Source of the DNA: [Mycobacterium] manitobense
GTDB lineage: Bacteria > Actinomycetota > Actinomycetes > Mycobacteriales > Mycobacteriaceae
Direction: 5' to 3'
DNA: 43,123 nt
NCBI RefSeq assembly: GCF_025821665.1
Contig: NZ_JACKSJ010000190.1
Span: forward strand, 1 to 43,123
Positions 23,971 to 32,333 of the stretch are shown piece by piece; position 1 is the first letter of the stretch; each line of letters opens with the position of its first letter. A model generated the notes under the pieces. The model ran no database searches, had not been told where the DNA came from, and worked only from the letters and a program-made list of their open reading frames with translations. The position numbers and the translations under genes are program-made.

Positions 23971-25256
23971 CCCGACCGCGCGCGAGCTGCCTTGTCGGTC
24001 AACACGTCCCGTTCGCGCTCGTTGTCGGTGAGCTTCGCGGCCCGGTCGAACTCCTCGGCCGCCTCGTCGTGGCGGCCCGACCGCGCCAGCAACTCACCGC
24101 GCACGCTGGGCAGCAGATAGGAGTCCTCGAGGCCGGTGATGCCGTCGACGATGGCGAGCGCCTCGGCGGGTCCGGAGGCCATCGCGACGGCCACCGCGCG
24201 GTTGAGTTCGACGACCGGGGAGGGGGCCACCTGGATCAGTCCGTCGTACAGGGTGACGATGCGGGCCCAGTCGGTGTCCCCGGCGGTCGGCGCGACGGCA
24301 TGGCATTCGGCCAGCGCCGCCTGCAGTGCGTACGGTCCCCAGCCGGTTCCTCTGCGCTGCACGGCGTCTGCGGCCTTTTGCAATTCCGCGACGCCGCGCT
24401 GGATCTGCGCGCGGTCCCATTTCGCCCGGTTCTGGTCCTCGAGCAGGATCGCCCGGCCTTCGTTGTCGGTGCGCGCCGCGAAGCGTGAGGACTGGAACTC
24501 CATCAGCGCGACGAGTCCGTGCACTTCGGGTTGTTCGGGCCGGCGGGCAGGAGCAGCGCGACCCGGGGATGTGTCCGTGAGCGCCGCCAGCACTCGGCCC
24601 AGTCGCAGTGCCTCGCTGCACAGTTCGTCGCGGATCCAGCGCTGCCCGAAGGACGCGGAGTAGCCCTCGTTGTAGATCAGGTAGATCACCGCGAGCACCG
24701 CGGACAGTCGCTGCGGATACTCGTCGCGGGGTGGCACCTCGAACGGTACCTCCGCGGCGGCCAGCGTCTTCTTGGCCCGCGTGATGCGCGCCGCGATCGT
24801 CGCCTTCGAGGTGAGGAAGGCCCGCGCGATCTCCTCGGTGGTCAAACCGCCGACCACGCGCAACGTCAACACGATCTGGCTCTCCCGTGACAGCACGGGG
24901 TGAGTGGAGATGAACATCAGCCGCAGCACGTCGTCGTCGATGCGGTCCGGGTCCCACGCCGGTTCGTCGAGGTGGGTCTCCAGCTCGCGGGCGAGTACGG
25001 CGTACTTGGCGTCCAGCGACTCCTGCCGTCGCCACTGATCGATGGCCTTGCGCTTGGCGACGGTGGTGAGCCACGCGCCTGCGTTGCGCGGCACCCCGGC
25101 TTCGGGCCACTGGACGAGCGCCTCGATCAGCGCTTCCTGGGCGAGGTCCTCGGCCATCCCGACGTCGCCGACCACCCGGGTCAGCGTGGCGACGATCTTG
25201 GCCGCCTCCATCCTCCAGACGGCGTCGACGGTCTCGCGGAGGTCGGTGTCCGGCAC
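23967..25256 (-). CDS. ECF42-type sigma factor with C-terminal extension
   Basis: The protein has 429 residues. Sigma region 2 spans about residues 10-85 (DVGMAEDLAQEALIEAL, then KRKAIDQWRR) and region 4 about 115-180 (LSRESQIVLTLRVVGGLTTEEIARAFL). A long C-terminal extension (about 190-429) of DUF6596/TPR-like helices begins with AVIYLIYNEGYSAS. This architecture defines the ECF42 group, which lacks a normal anti-sigma partner and is usually linked to DGPF/YCII proteins. The extension is thought to control activity. A DGPF gene lies at 28.5 kb. The GTG start has GGAG just upstream. A small membrane-protein gene is 22 nt upstream on the same strand. Confidence 0.92.
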   Translation of the reverse strand: MPDTDLRETVDAVWRMEAAKIVATLTRVVGDVGMAEDLAQEALIEALVQWPEAGVPRNAGAWLTTVAKRKAIDQWRRQESLDAKYAVLARELETHLDEPAWDPDRIDDDVLRLMFISTHPVLSRESQIVLTLRVVGGLTTEEIARAFLTSKATIAARITRAKKTLAAAEVPFEVPPRDEYPQRLSAVLAVIYLIYNEGYSASFGQRWIRDELCSEALRLGRVLAALTDTSPGRAAPARRPEQPEVHGLVALMEFQSSRFAARTDNEGRAILLEDQNRAKWDRAQIQRGVAELQKAADAVQRRGTGWGPYALQAALAECHAVAPTAGDTDWARIVTLYDGLIQVAPSPVVELNRAVAVAMASGPAEALAIVDGITGLEDSYLLPSVRGELLARSGRHDEAAEEFDRAAKLTDNERERDVLTDKAARARSG

Positions 25257-25278
25257 TCCGCCACGCTAGCGCGGACCG

Positions 25279-25515
25279 TCAGGAGTCGGCGGGGTCCTCG
25301 GCGTCGGCATGAAAGAAGAACATGCTGGCGACGAAGCTGGTCAGCGAGAGCAGACCGGCGCCGAACGACAGGCCGATGCGGTCGAGGCCGAAGGCGCCGA
25401 TGCTCATCGCGAACCCGACGATCGCGATCATGCTGAGGAAGAGTGCCCAGGTGCTGAGGGCCTCGGAGGGGGTGGAGGTGCGGGACGCGGCTGCGGCGGT
25501 GGTCGGGTCGGTCAT
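25279..25515 (-). CDS. Small two-helix membrane protein
   Basis: The 78-residue protein has two hydrophobic segments (about 23-43 and 48-67) and acidic ends (HADAEDPADS). The ATG is preceded by AGGACACC. The stop lies 22 nt before the sigma-factor start on the same strand, so the two are likely co-transcribed; a membrane partner or sensor for the sigma factor is possible but unproven. No family recognised. Confidence 0.6.
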   Translation of the reverse strand: MTDPTTAAAASRTSTPSEALSTWALFLSMIAIVGFAMSIGAFGLDRIGLSFGAGLLSLTSFVASMFFFHADAEDPADS

Positions 25516-25571
25516 CGCGGTAGGTGTCCTGTCTCGATGGTGTGTCGGCCACTCTTTACCCGCCCCGGGTA

Positions 25572-25586
25572 TCGGCGAAACGCCGA
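25572..25586 (-). terminator. Hairpin after fadD8
   Basis: TCGGCG-TTT-CGCCGA (read on the minus strand) is a perfect 6-bp stem with a 3-nt loop, 10 nt after the fadD8 stop. There is no U-tract. It could end the fadD8 message before the small membrane-protein and sigma-factor genes. Confidence 0.4.
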
Positions 25587-25596
25587 AAGTCGGCTG

Positions 25597-27231
25597 CTAC
25601 CCGACGGCGCGGCCGGCGCCCGCCCAGAACTGGGCGCGCACCGCCTTCTTGTCGGGCTTGCCGAGTGCGGTCACCGGCACCGAGTCGACGACGATGACCT
25701 GCTTGGGCGATTGGACCGAGCCCTTGCGTTCCTTGACGGCGGCCTGGATCTCGGCGGTCATCGTCGCGACGGCGTCCTCGTCGGTCGCGGCGTCGGGCCG
25801 CAGCACCACCACCGCCGTCACCGCTTCGCCCCACTTCTCGTCGGGTGTCCCGATCACGCACACCTGGGCCACCGACGGGTGTTCGGCGACGACGTCCTCC
25901 ACCTCGCGGGGGAACACGTTGAAGCCGCCGGTGACGATCATGTCCTTGGTGCGGTCGACGATGTACCAGAAGCCGTCCTCGTCCTCGCGGGCGAGATCGC
26001 CGGTGTGCATCCAGCCGTCGCGGAACGTCTCCGCGGTGGCGTCGGGCAGTTTCCAGTACCCGCCGGACAGCAGCGGCCCGGACACGCAGATCTCGCCGAC
26101 CTCGCCCTGCGGCACCGGCTGTCCGTCCTCGCCGAGCAGTGCCGTGCGGCAGAACACCGTCGGCCTGCCGCAGGACGTCAGCCGCTTCTCGTCGTGGTCG
26201 CCCTTGGCGAGATAGGTGATCACCATCGGTGCCTCGGACTGGCCGTAGTACTGGGCGAAGATCGGCCCGAACCGGCGGATCGCCTCCTTGAGCCGTACCG
26301 GGTTCATCGCCGAGGCGCCGTAGTAGACGGTCTCCAGCGACGACAGGTCACGGGTGTGCGAATCCGGGTGGTCCATCAGCGCATAGATCATCGACGGGAC
26401 CAGCATGGTGGCGGTGATCTTCTGCTCTTCGATCACCCGCAGCACCTCGGCCGGGTCGAACTTCGTCAGCACGATGAGTTCGCCGCCCTTGACCACCGTG
26501 GGCACGAAGAAGGCCGCCCCGGCGTGCGACAGCGGGGTGCACATCAGAAAGCGCGGACGCTCCGGCCACTCCCACTCGGCGAGCTGGATGGTCGTCATCG
26601 TGGTGATCGACTGCACGGTGCCCATGACGCCCTTGGGCTTTCCGGTGGTGCCACCGGTGTAGGTGAGCCCGCCGATGTGGTCGGGCGGCAGGTCGGCGGC
26701 GACCAGTGGCCTCGGCTCGTACTTGGCTGCCTCGGCGCTGAGGTCCACCGCGACGTCCGCCAGCGCCTCTGGGACCGGGCCGATGGTGAGGATCTTCTCG
26801 AGCGTCGGCACTTTTTCCAGCAGTCCCAGCGCGCGCTCGGTGAACATCGGGTTGGGGTCGATGATCAGCGCGGTGACCTCGGCATCGGACAGCACGTAGG
26901 CGTGATCCTCCAGCGACCCGAGGGGGTGTAGTGCCGTGCGGCGATAGCCCTGAGTTTGCCCAGCCCCGATGATCATCAGCACCTCGGGCCGGTTCAGCGA
27001 CAGCAGCCCGACGGCCGCCCCGGTGCCCGCACCCAGCGCCTCGAACGCCTGGATGTACTGGCTGATGCGCTCGGCGAGTTGGCCGCCGGTCATCGTGGTG
27101 TCGCCGAGGAACAGCACCGGGCGGTCCCGATTGCGCTTGAGCGCGCCCACCGTGAGGTGCCCGGAGTGAATCGGATGGCGCAGCCGTTCGGCCGACGAGA
27201 GTTCGCGGGAGGAATCAGCAACCGAGGTCAT
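25597..27231 (-). CDS. fadD8: Long-chain acyl-CoA synthetase
   Basis: The 544-residue ANL-superfamily ligase has the P-loop TYTGGTTGKPKG at about 190, PLSHAGAAF at about 235, YYGQSEAPM at about 330, the MHTGDLA hinge motif at about 425 and the C-terminal lysine region TALGKPDKKAV at about 528. Position beside the amidohydrolase (Rv0552-like) and the fold identify it with Rv0551c/fadD8. It activates carboxylic acids to acyl-CoA or acyl-AMP; the specific acid is unknown. The ATG at 27231 is chosen because the family-like sequence begins there. A KstR-like operator lies 12 bp upstream, suggesting control by steroid- or lipid-degradation signals. Confidence 0.88.
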   Translation of the reverse strand: MTSVADSSRELSSAERLRHPIHSGHLTVGALKRNRDRPVLFLGDTTMTGGQLAERISQYIQAFEALGAGTGAAVGLLSLNRPEVLMIIGAGQTQGYRRTALHPLGSLEDHAYVLSDAEVTALIIDPNPMFTERALGLLEKVPTLEKILTIGPVPEALADVAVDLSAEAAKYEPRPLVAADLPPDHIGGLTYTGGTTGKPKGVMGTVQSITTMTTIQLAEWEWPERPRFLMCTPLSHAGAAFFVPTVVKGGELIVLTKFDPAEVLRVIEEQKITATMLVPSMIYALMDHPDSHTRDLSSLETVYYGASAMNPVRLKEAIRRFGPIFAQYYGQSEAPMVITYLAKGDHDEKRLTSCGRPTVFCRTALLGEDGQPVPQGEVGEICVSGPLLSGGYWKLPDATAETFRDGWMHTGDLAREDEDGFWYIVDRTKDMIVTGGFNVFPREVEDVVAEHPSVAQVCVIGTPDEKWGEAVTAVVVLRPDAATDEDAVATMTAEIQAAVKERKGSVQSPKQVIVVDSVPVTALGKPDKKAVRAQFWAGAGRAVG

Positions 27232-27242
27232 GGCACTCAGAC

Positions 27243-27256
27243 TAGAACGTGTTCCA
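27243..27256. promoter_or_regulatory. KstR-like operator upstream of fadD8
   Basis: TAGAACGTGTTCCA fits TNNAACNNGTTNNA, the consensus I recall for KstR, the TetR-family repressor of mycobacterial cholesterol catabolism. It lies 12 bp upstream of the fadD8 start, where it would overlap transcription initiation. Other TetR-family lipid regulators recognise similar GAAC/GTTC palindromes. Confidence 0.5.
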
Positions 27257-27456
27257 GAAATGCAGAAGGCGATCCCGGTTGTTGCCGTCGGCCGGCAGTG
27301 GAGTGCCACGCGGCCGCGGATGGAGTACTCGACTACTCGCGTAATCAAGTGAGCAAATTCGTAACGTTCTGTTCGCTTCCGCAAGATCAGTCCAGCGGCG
27401 CACAATTCCCGACGTAGAGGCATTGGCGAGGGTCATGCCCGTGAGATGAGGTCAAG

Positions 27457-28113
27457 ATGTCAACGATTCAAGCAAAGCGCGTAGCTCTCGCTCCGCTGGC
27501 CGCAGCGCTGCTCGCCGCGGGCGGGGCGATCGCACTGGCGCCCACGGCGGCGGCCCAACCCGATGCCTGTATCCCGGGGTTCGTCTGGCGTGAGGCATTC
27601 GCGGGCGACCACGTCTGCGTCACGCCGGGAGTCCGGTCACGCACCGCCGCGGAGAACGCCGCCGCCGCAGACAACGCGGTGCCCGGGAGTCCGACGTGCA
27701 AGTCGGGCTTCGTCTGGCGCGAGGCCAGCCCGGGGGACAAGGTGTGCGTCGTCCCGTCGGTCCGCGACGAAGCGGCCACCGACAACGCCACCGCCGCATC
27801 CCGGGTGGCCAAGGCCGCCCCGCCCGCGCCCAAGCCCGAAGAGAAGCCCGCGCCGAAGCCCGAGGCGCCCAAGCAGGGCCCGACGGTCAGCTGGTCGCCG
27901 CGGGTGGGCGGCCTGACCGCCAAGATCACCGACCGCAGCGGCGTCGCCTCGCAGTGCACCTACGACTCCGACGGTTACTCGCGCAGCTTCCCGCTGCCCG
28001 CCAACGGCACGTTCGATCTGGCCATCGTCCCGGCGATCCCGAAGTTCGCGAACTGGAACGTCACCATCAAGTGCGACAACGGCACCGTCACCAACACGCA
28101 GACCTTCTTCTGA
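27457..28113 (+). CDS. Secreted protein with two CxxGFVWREA repeats
   Basis: The 218-residue protein has a signal peptide (residues 1-32, basic start, hydrophobic core, AAAQ end). Two tandem repeats follow, at about 37-73 and 79-115, each with C-x-x-GFVWREA-x-x-GD-x-VCV-x-P-x-VR and a trailing alanine/asparagine stretch, so each repeat has two cysteines. A Pro/Lys/Ala-rich linker (AAPPAPKPEEKPAPKPE) leads to a C-terminal beta-rich domain (about 145-218) with a further cysteine pair. It is probably exported and cell-wall associated. GAGG precedes the ATG. No function is assigned. It is divergent from fadD8. Confidence 0.8.
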   Translation: MSTIQAKRVALAPLAAALLAAGGAIALAPTAAAQPDACIPGFVWREAFAGDHVCVTPGVRSRTAAENAAAADNAVPGSPTCKSGFVWREASPGDKVCVVPSVRDEAATDNATAASRVAKAAPPAPKPEEKPAPKPEAPKQGPTVSWSPRVGGLTAKITDRSGVASQCTYDSDGYSRSFPLPANGTFDLAIVPAIPKFANWNVTIKCDNGTVTNTQTFF

Positions 28114-28150
28114 TCGTCCGGTTCCCGGTGGCCACCGGCCACCGGGGATC

Positions 28151-28495
28151 ATGGACGGCGTGACTGACGCGTTGCGGACGGAGCTTTCGCGCATCGCCGA
28201 CGGCGGGTCGCCGGCCGCCGATCACGCCCGCGCGGCGCTGGCAGACGGTCCGATGCGTGAGCGGTTGCGGTCCGCGATCCGCGCACTCGCCGTGCATCGC
28301 GGCCCGTCCAGCAGCACCTGCCCCTCGGATGCGGCGCGGGCCGTCGGCGGTGAACACTGGCGTGACCGGATGGACGACGCCCGTGCCGTGGCCCGCGACC
28401 TGGCTCGGAAGGGCGAGGTCGAGATCACCCAGCGCGGCGAGGTTCTCGACCCGGACGCCGACTGGCGCGGACCCATCAGGATCCGCGCCAGATAG
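28151..28495 (+). CDS. DUF3253-family small protein
   Basis: The 114-residue, mostly helical protein has the segment GPSSSTCPSDAARAVGG (about 50-66), WRDRMDDARAVARDLARKGEVEITQRGEV and ends DWRGPIRIRAR. This is the winged-helix-like DUF3253 pattern, found in small bacterial proteins of unknown role. The ATG at 28151 and an in-frame GTG at 28160 are both possible starts. It follows the secreted-protein gene by 37 nt on the same strand. Confidence 0.75.
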   Translation: MDGVTDALRTELSRIADGGSPAADHARAALADGPMRERLRSAIRALAVHRGPSSSTCPSDAARAVGGEHWRDRMDDARAVARDLARKGEVEITQRGEVLDPDADWRGPIRIRAR

Positions 28496-28504
28496 CCGTG
28501 TTTC

Positions 28505-28975
28505 TCAGCGGCTCGCGAACTTGTCGGCGTCGGCCCGCGCCTGCGCCGCGATCTTCTCGGCCAGGTCGGCCTTCCACTGGATCTCCTTCTGGATCCACGG
28601 ATTGTCCAGCGGGAACTCGTCGGTCTCCGACACCCGGCGCACCTCGACCTTCACGCCCTTGCCCAGCGGGACCTTCTGTGCCCACTGCTTGGCTTCCTCC
28701 TTGGACGACACGTCGAGGATCCAGAAGCCGTTGAACAGCTCCTTGGCCTCGGTGTAGGGACCGTCGGTGACCACCGGTGGGTCGGAGCTGTAGTCGACGA
28801 CGAAGCCTTCCTCGGGTCCGGTCAGCCCTTCGCCGGCCAGCAGCACGCCGGCCTTGACGAGCTCCTCGTTGAACCGGCCCATCGACTCGATGATCTCGTT
28901 GAAGTCGATCTCCAGCTCTGCCATCGCGGCCTCGGCCTCGGGGGTGGACCGCATGATCAGCATGTAACGCGCCAT
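28505..28975 (-). CDS. DGPF/YCII-family protein
   Basis: The protein has 156 residues from the ATG at 28975, which is preceded by AAGGAG. It opens MARYMLIMRSTPEAEA and contains the DGPF-type motif VTDGPYTEAKELFNGFWIL (here DGPY). The ferredoxin-like YCII fold covers most of the chain. Such proteins are typical partners or targets of ECF42 sigma factors; one is encoded 3.2 kb away on the same strand. A candidate ECF42 promoter lies 60 bp upstream. The frame extends 47 codons further upstream without family similarity. Its enzymatic role is unknown. Confidence 0.88.
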   Translation of the reverse strand: MARYMLIMRSTPEAEAAMAELEIDFNEIIESMGRFNEELVKAGVLLAGEGLTGPEEGFVVDYSSDPPVVTDGPYTEAKELFNGFWILDVSSKEEAKQWAQKVPLGKGVKVEVRRVSETDEFPLDNPWIQKEIQWKADLAEKIAAQARADADKFASR

Positions 28976-29034
28976 TTCTTCGTCTCCTTCTTCGGTGTGG
29001 AAGGGGCCCGCTCCATCGTGCCCTCGCACATACG

Positions 29035-29061
29035 TCGAGCGGCACCCCCCGAAAATCGACA
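29035..29061 (-). promoter_or_regulatory. Candidate ECF42 promoter for the DGPF gene
   Basis: On the minus strand TGTCGA (29061-29056) is followed after 18 nt by CGA (29037-29035), within TCGACG. The published ECF42 promoter signature, as I recall it, is TGTCGA in the -35 region and CGA/TC in the -10 region. The -10-like element lies 60 bp before the DGPF start codon. Found by eye, so chance matching cannot be excluded. Confidence 0.55.
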
Positions 29062-29149
29062 TGGCGCCGAGAAATTTTTCAGCAAATTCTTGGTGACTGT
29101 TGGGCATGAACGTCACCGCAGGTCAAGGCGTTGCCGCTACCATCACCCG

Positions 29150-30754
29150 GTGCCTGCAGCTGACCTCGTCATCACCGGAAATGTCCTCACCGTCAATCCC
29201 GCGCAGCCCACCGCCGAGGCGCTGGCCGTATCGGGCGGCCGCATCGCCGCGGTCGGTGACCGCGCCGAGATCGACGCGTGGATCGGCCCGGACACCGAGG
29301 TCGTCGACATCGGCTCCGGTTGCGTGATGCCGGGCCTGGTCGAGGCGCACGGCCATCCGCTGATGGAGGCGGTCGTGCTGTCCGACCGGATGGTCGACAT
29401 CCGGCCGGTCACCGTCACAGATGCCGACGGGATCGTCGCCATGGTGCGCGCGGAGGTCGACAAGCGCGGCGACGAGGGGGCCTACCTGGTGGGTTGGGAC
29501 GCGCTGCTGCAGCCCGGCCTGCCGGAGCCCACGCTGGCCTGGTTGGACGGCATCGCGCCGGAGACGCCGTTGGTGATCATCCACAACTCCGGGCACAAGG
29601 CGTTCTTCAACTCCGTCGCCGGTCGCAACGCCGGCATCAACCGCGACACCCCGGATCCGAAAGGCGCCAAATACGGTCGCGACGAGAACGGCGAGCTCGA
29701 CGGCACCGCCGAGGAGACCGGCGCGGTGTTCCCGCTGATGGCGGGAGCCACCTCGATCGCCGACTTCCCGCAGATGCTGCTGGCGGAATGCGCCCGGCTC
29801 AACAAGGCCGGCCTGACCACCTGTTCGGAGATGGCGTTCGACCCGGTGTTCCGGCCGCTGGTGGACCAGATGCGCGACCACCTGACCGTCCGGTTGCGCA
29901 CCTACGAGATCTCCAACCCGGAGATGAGCACCGCCGTCAGTCCCGGAGACGGTGACGACGTCGTCCGCCAGGTGGGCATCAAGATCTGGGTGGACGGATC
30001 GCCGTGGATCGGCAACATCGATCTGTCCTTCCCCTATCTCGACACCGATGCGACCCGCACGATCGGCGTGGTCCCGGGTTCCTGCGGACACGCCAACTAC
30101 AGCCGCGAGCAGCTCACCGAGATCGTCGAGGCCTACTTCCCGCTCGGCTGGCCGATGGCGTGTCACGTCCAGGGCGACGCGGGCGTCGACACCATCCTCG
30201 ACGTGTACGAGGCCCTGCTGGCCAAGCACCCGCGCGACGATCACCGGCTGCGGCTCGAGCATGTCGGCGCGATCCGTGACGAACAGTTGCAGCGCGCCCA
30301 CGACCTCGGGGTCACCTGCAGCATCTTCGTCGACCAGATCCACTACTGGGGTGACGTCATCGTCGACGGACTCTTCGGCCCCGAACACGGAAACCGCTGG
30401 ATGCCTTGCGGTTCCGCGGTCAAGACGGGTATGCGGATCTCGCTGCACAACGATCCGCCCGTCACGCCGGAGGAGCCGCTGCGCAACATCAGCGTCGCGG
30501 TCACCCGCACCGCACCGAGTGGCCGGGTGCTGGGGCCGGAGGAGCGGCTGACCGTCGATCAGGCGATCCGCGCCCAGACCATCGACGCGGCCTGGCAGTT
30601 GTTCTCCGACGACGTGATCGGCTCGCTGGAGGTGGGCAAGTACGCCGACATGGTGGTGCTCTCGGCCGACCCGCGCTCGGTACCGCCGGAGGAGATCGCC
30701 GATCTCGACGTCCGGACAACGTATCTGGCAGGCCGTCCGGTACACACGGGATGA
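29150..30754 (+). CDS. Amidohydrolase-family protein (Rv0552-like)
   Basis: The 534-residue protein starts at the GTG giving VPAADLVITGNVLTVNP; this length equals Rv0552. It is a metal-dependent amidohydrolase of the YtcJ-like group: MPGLVEAHGHPL carries the HxH metal ligands (around residue 62), CHVQGDA a further histidine (around 342), LRLEHVG another (around 369) and SLHNDPPV the catalytic aspartate (around 430). It hydrolyses an unknown amide, ester or carbamate in the cytoplasm. Its stop overlaps the MFS start by 4 nt (ATGA), so it is the first gene of an operon with exporters. Confidence 0.92.
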   Translation: MPAADLVITGNVLTVNPAQPTAEALAVSGGRIAAVGDRAEIDAWIGPDTEVVDIGSGCVMPGLVEAHGHPLMEAVVLSDRMVDIRPVTVTDADGIVAMVRAEVDKRGDEGAYLVGWDALLQPGLPEPTLAWLDGIAPETPLVIIHNSGHKAFFNSVAGRNAGINRDTPDPKGAKYGRDENGELDGTAEETGAVFPLMAGATSIADFPQMLLAECARLNKAGLTTCSEMAFDPVFRPLVDQMRDHLTVRLRTYEISNPEMSTAVSPGDGDDVVRQVGIKIWVDGSPWIGNIDLSFPYLDTDATRTIGVVPGSCGHANYSREQLTEIVEAYFPLGWPMACHVQGDAGVDTILDVYEALLAKHPRDDHRLRLEHVGAIRDEQLQRAHDLGVTCSIFVDQIHYWGDVIVDGLFGPEHGNRWMPCGSAVKTGMRISLHNDPPVTPEEPLRNISVAVTRTAPSGRVLGPEERLTVDQAIRAQTIDAAWQLFSDDVIGSLEVGKYADMVVLSADPRSVPPEEIADLDVRTTYLAGRPVHTG

Positions 30755-32322
30755 CCTCACCCGCGCCCGGCGCGCAGCGCGACGAGTCGCCGGTGACGGT
30801 GTCCGGCCTGGCGGCAACGATGACCGTCATCGCGATGGGGCTGGGGTACAGCATCACCGCGGCCGATCCGACGATTCTGTCGGCCAACATCTCCGAGGTC
30901 CGGGCCGGGTTGGAGATGGCGCCGAGCACGGCGAGTTTCGTCGCCAGCCTGGCCACCCTGACGCTGGCGGCGGCGGTGCTCGGCGCCGGTGCGCTCGGCG
31001 ATCTCTACGGCATGAAGCGGATGTTCACCGGCGGCCTGCTCGGGGCGATCGGCTTCGGCATCCTCGCCGCGGCCGCGCCGACCGGTGCGGTGCTGATGGC
31101 AGCCCGCGCGGGCTCCGGGGTGGCGTTCGCCTTCCTGCTGGGCCTCTCGCTGGCGACGATCAACGCGGTGTTCCCGCCGGAACGGCGAGCCGCGGCGATC
31201 GGGCTGTATCTCGGCGCCGGGTTCGCGCTCACCACACCGATGCCCGCGATCGGCAGTCTGCTGGCCGAACACCTGGGCTGGCGGACGGGCTTCCTGGTCG
31301 CGCCCGTCGCGGCCGTCATCGCGCTGGTGATCCACCTGCGGTACGTGCCCGAGACGCCGCGCGCACCCGGTCGCCTCGACATACCGGGCCTGACGCTGGT
31401 CGCGGCGGCGCTGCTCGCGCTCGTCTACGGGATCTCGCGGCTGCAGCGCGGACTGAACACCGACGCCGTCGTCGCCATCGTGGTGGGTGTCGTTGCGGGC
31501 GCGGCCTTTCTGCTGCGCGAGCGGACCGCCCCCGATCCGGCGCTCGATCTGCGCATCTTCCGGTCGGGGCGGTTCAACGCCGCGGTCACCGCAGGCGCCG
31601 CGTTCAACTTCATCACGGGTGGCTCGACGATCCTGTTCGCGTACTACCTGGTGTCGGTGCGCGGTGAGTCGCCCGCGTTGCTCGGTCTGCTGCTGGTGCC
31701 CGCGACCCTGATGCAGGCGATCGCCGCGACGGGTTCGGGCCGGGCCGCGACGCGCTTCGGTGAGCGCGCGGTGCTGGTGACCGGCCTGTTGTTGTTGCTC
31801 GCCGGATTGTTGGTGCTGACGACGGTCGGCGAGAAGACGTCGATGTGGCTGCTGTTCGCCGCGGTGCTGCTCAACGCCGTCGGCGGTGCGGTGGTGCAGA
31901 CACCGCAGTCCACGATCATGATGTCGGCGGCGCCAGCCGATCTCGGCGGCTCGGTGTCCGCGGTGAAATCCGCTGTCGGACAGGCGGGATACTCCCTCGG
32001 GCCGGCGGTGTTCGCGCTCGTCGGCACCACGCTGTTCCTCCGGGACGGCATGGAGCGGCTCGCGGGTTCGGGGATCACGGAGCCCCAAGCCCGCGAGGCA
32101 CTGCAGGTCGCGCACGGCACGTCGGTGTCCTCGGTGGGTGGTGGCAACGTGCTCGACCCGCAACGCGCGAGGGAGGTCGTCGTGGGTGCGACCGATGCCA
32201 TGATCGACGCCATCCACACCCTGAGCCTGATGATGGCCGCCGTCCCGGTGGTCGCGATCGTGCTCGCCCTCATCCTGCTGCGCCCCCGCCCACACGACCG
32301 CGCCCGCCCGCCGTCCCGATGA
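30751..32322 (+). CDS. MFS drug-transporter-like protein, 14-helix type
   Basis: The 523-residue protein has about 14 hydrophobic segments, as in the DHA2 family. Motif A appears as GDLYGMKRMF (about 85) and motif C as YLGAGFALTTPMPAIG (about 150). A polar insert near the C-terminus (QVAHGTSVSSVGGGN) precedes the last helix, which is common in DHA2 exporters. It probably exports a hydrophobic compound with protons. Its start overlaps the amidohydrolase stop, and the DUF3533 gene follows after 11 nt, so the three form one operon. Confidence 0.9.
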   Translation: MTSPAPGAQRDESPVTVSGLAATMTVIAMGLGYSITAADPTILSANISEVRAGLEMAPSTASFVASLATLTLAAAVLGAGALGDLYGMKRMFTGGLLGAIGFGILAAAAPTGAVLMAARAGSGVAFAFLLGLSLATINAVFPPERRAAAIGLYLGAGFALTTPMPAIGSLLAEHLGWRTGFLVAPVAAVIALVIHLRYVPETPRAPGRLDIPGLTLVAAALLALVYGISRLQRGLNTDAVVAIVVGVVAGAAFLLRERTAPDPALDLRIFRSGRFNAAVTAGAAFNFITGGSTILFAYYLVSVRGESPALLGLLLVPATLMQAIAATGSGRAATRFGERAVLVTGLLLLLAGLLVLTTVGEKTSMWLLFAAVLLNAVGGAVVQTPQSTIMMSAAPADLGGSVSAVKSAVGQAGYSLGPAVFALVGTTLFLRDGMERLAGSGITEPQAREALQVAHGTSVSSVGGGNVLDPQRAREVVVGATDAMIDAIHTLSLMMAAVPVVAIVLALILLRPRPHDRARPPSR

Positions 32323-32333
32323 CAGGAGACCCG

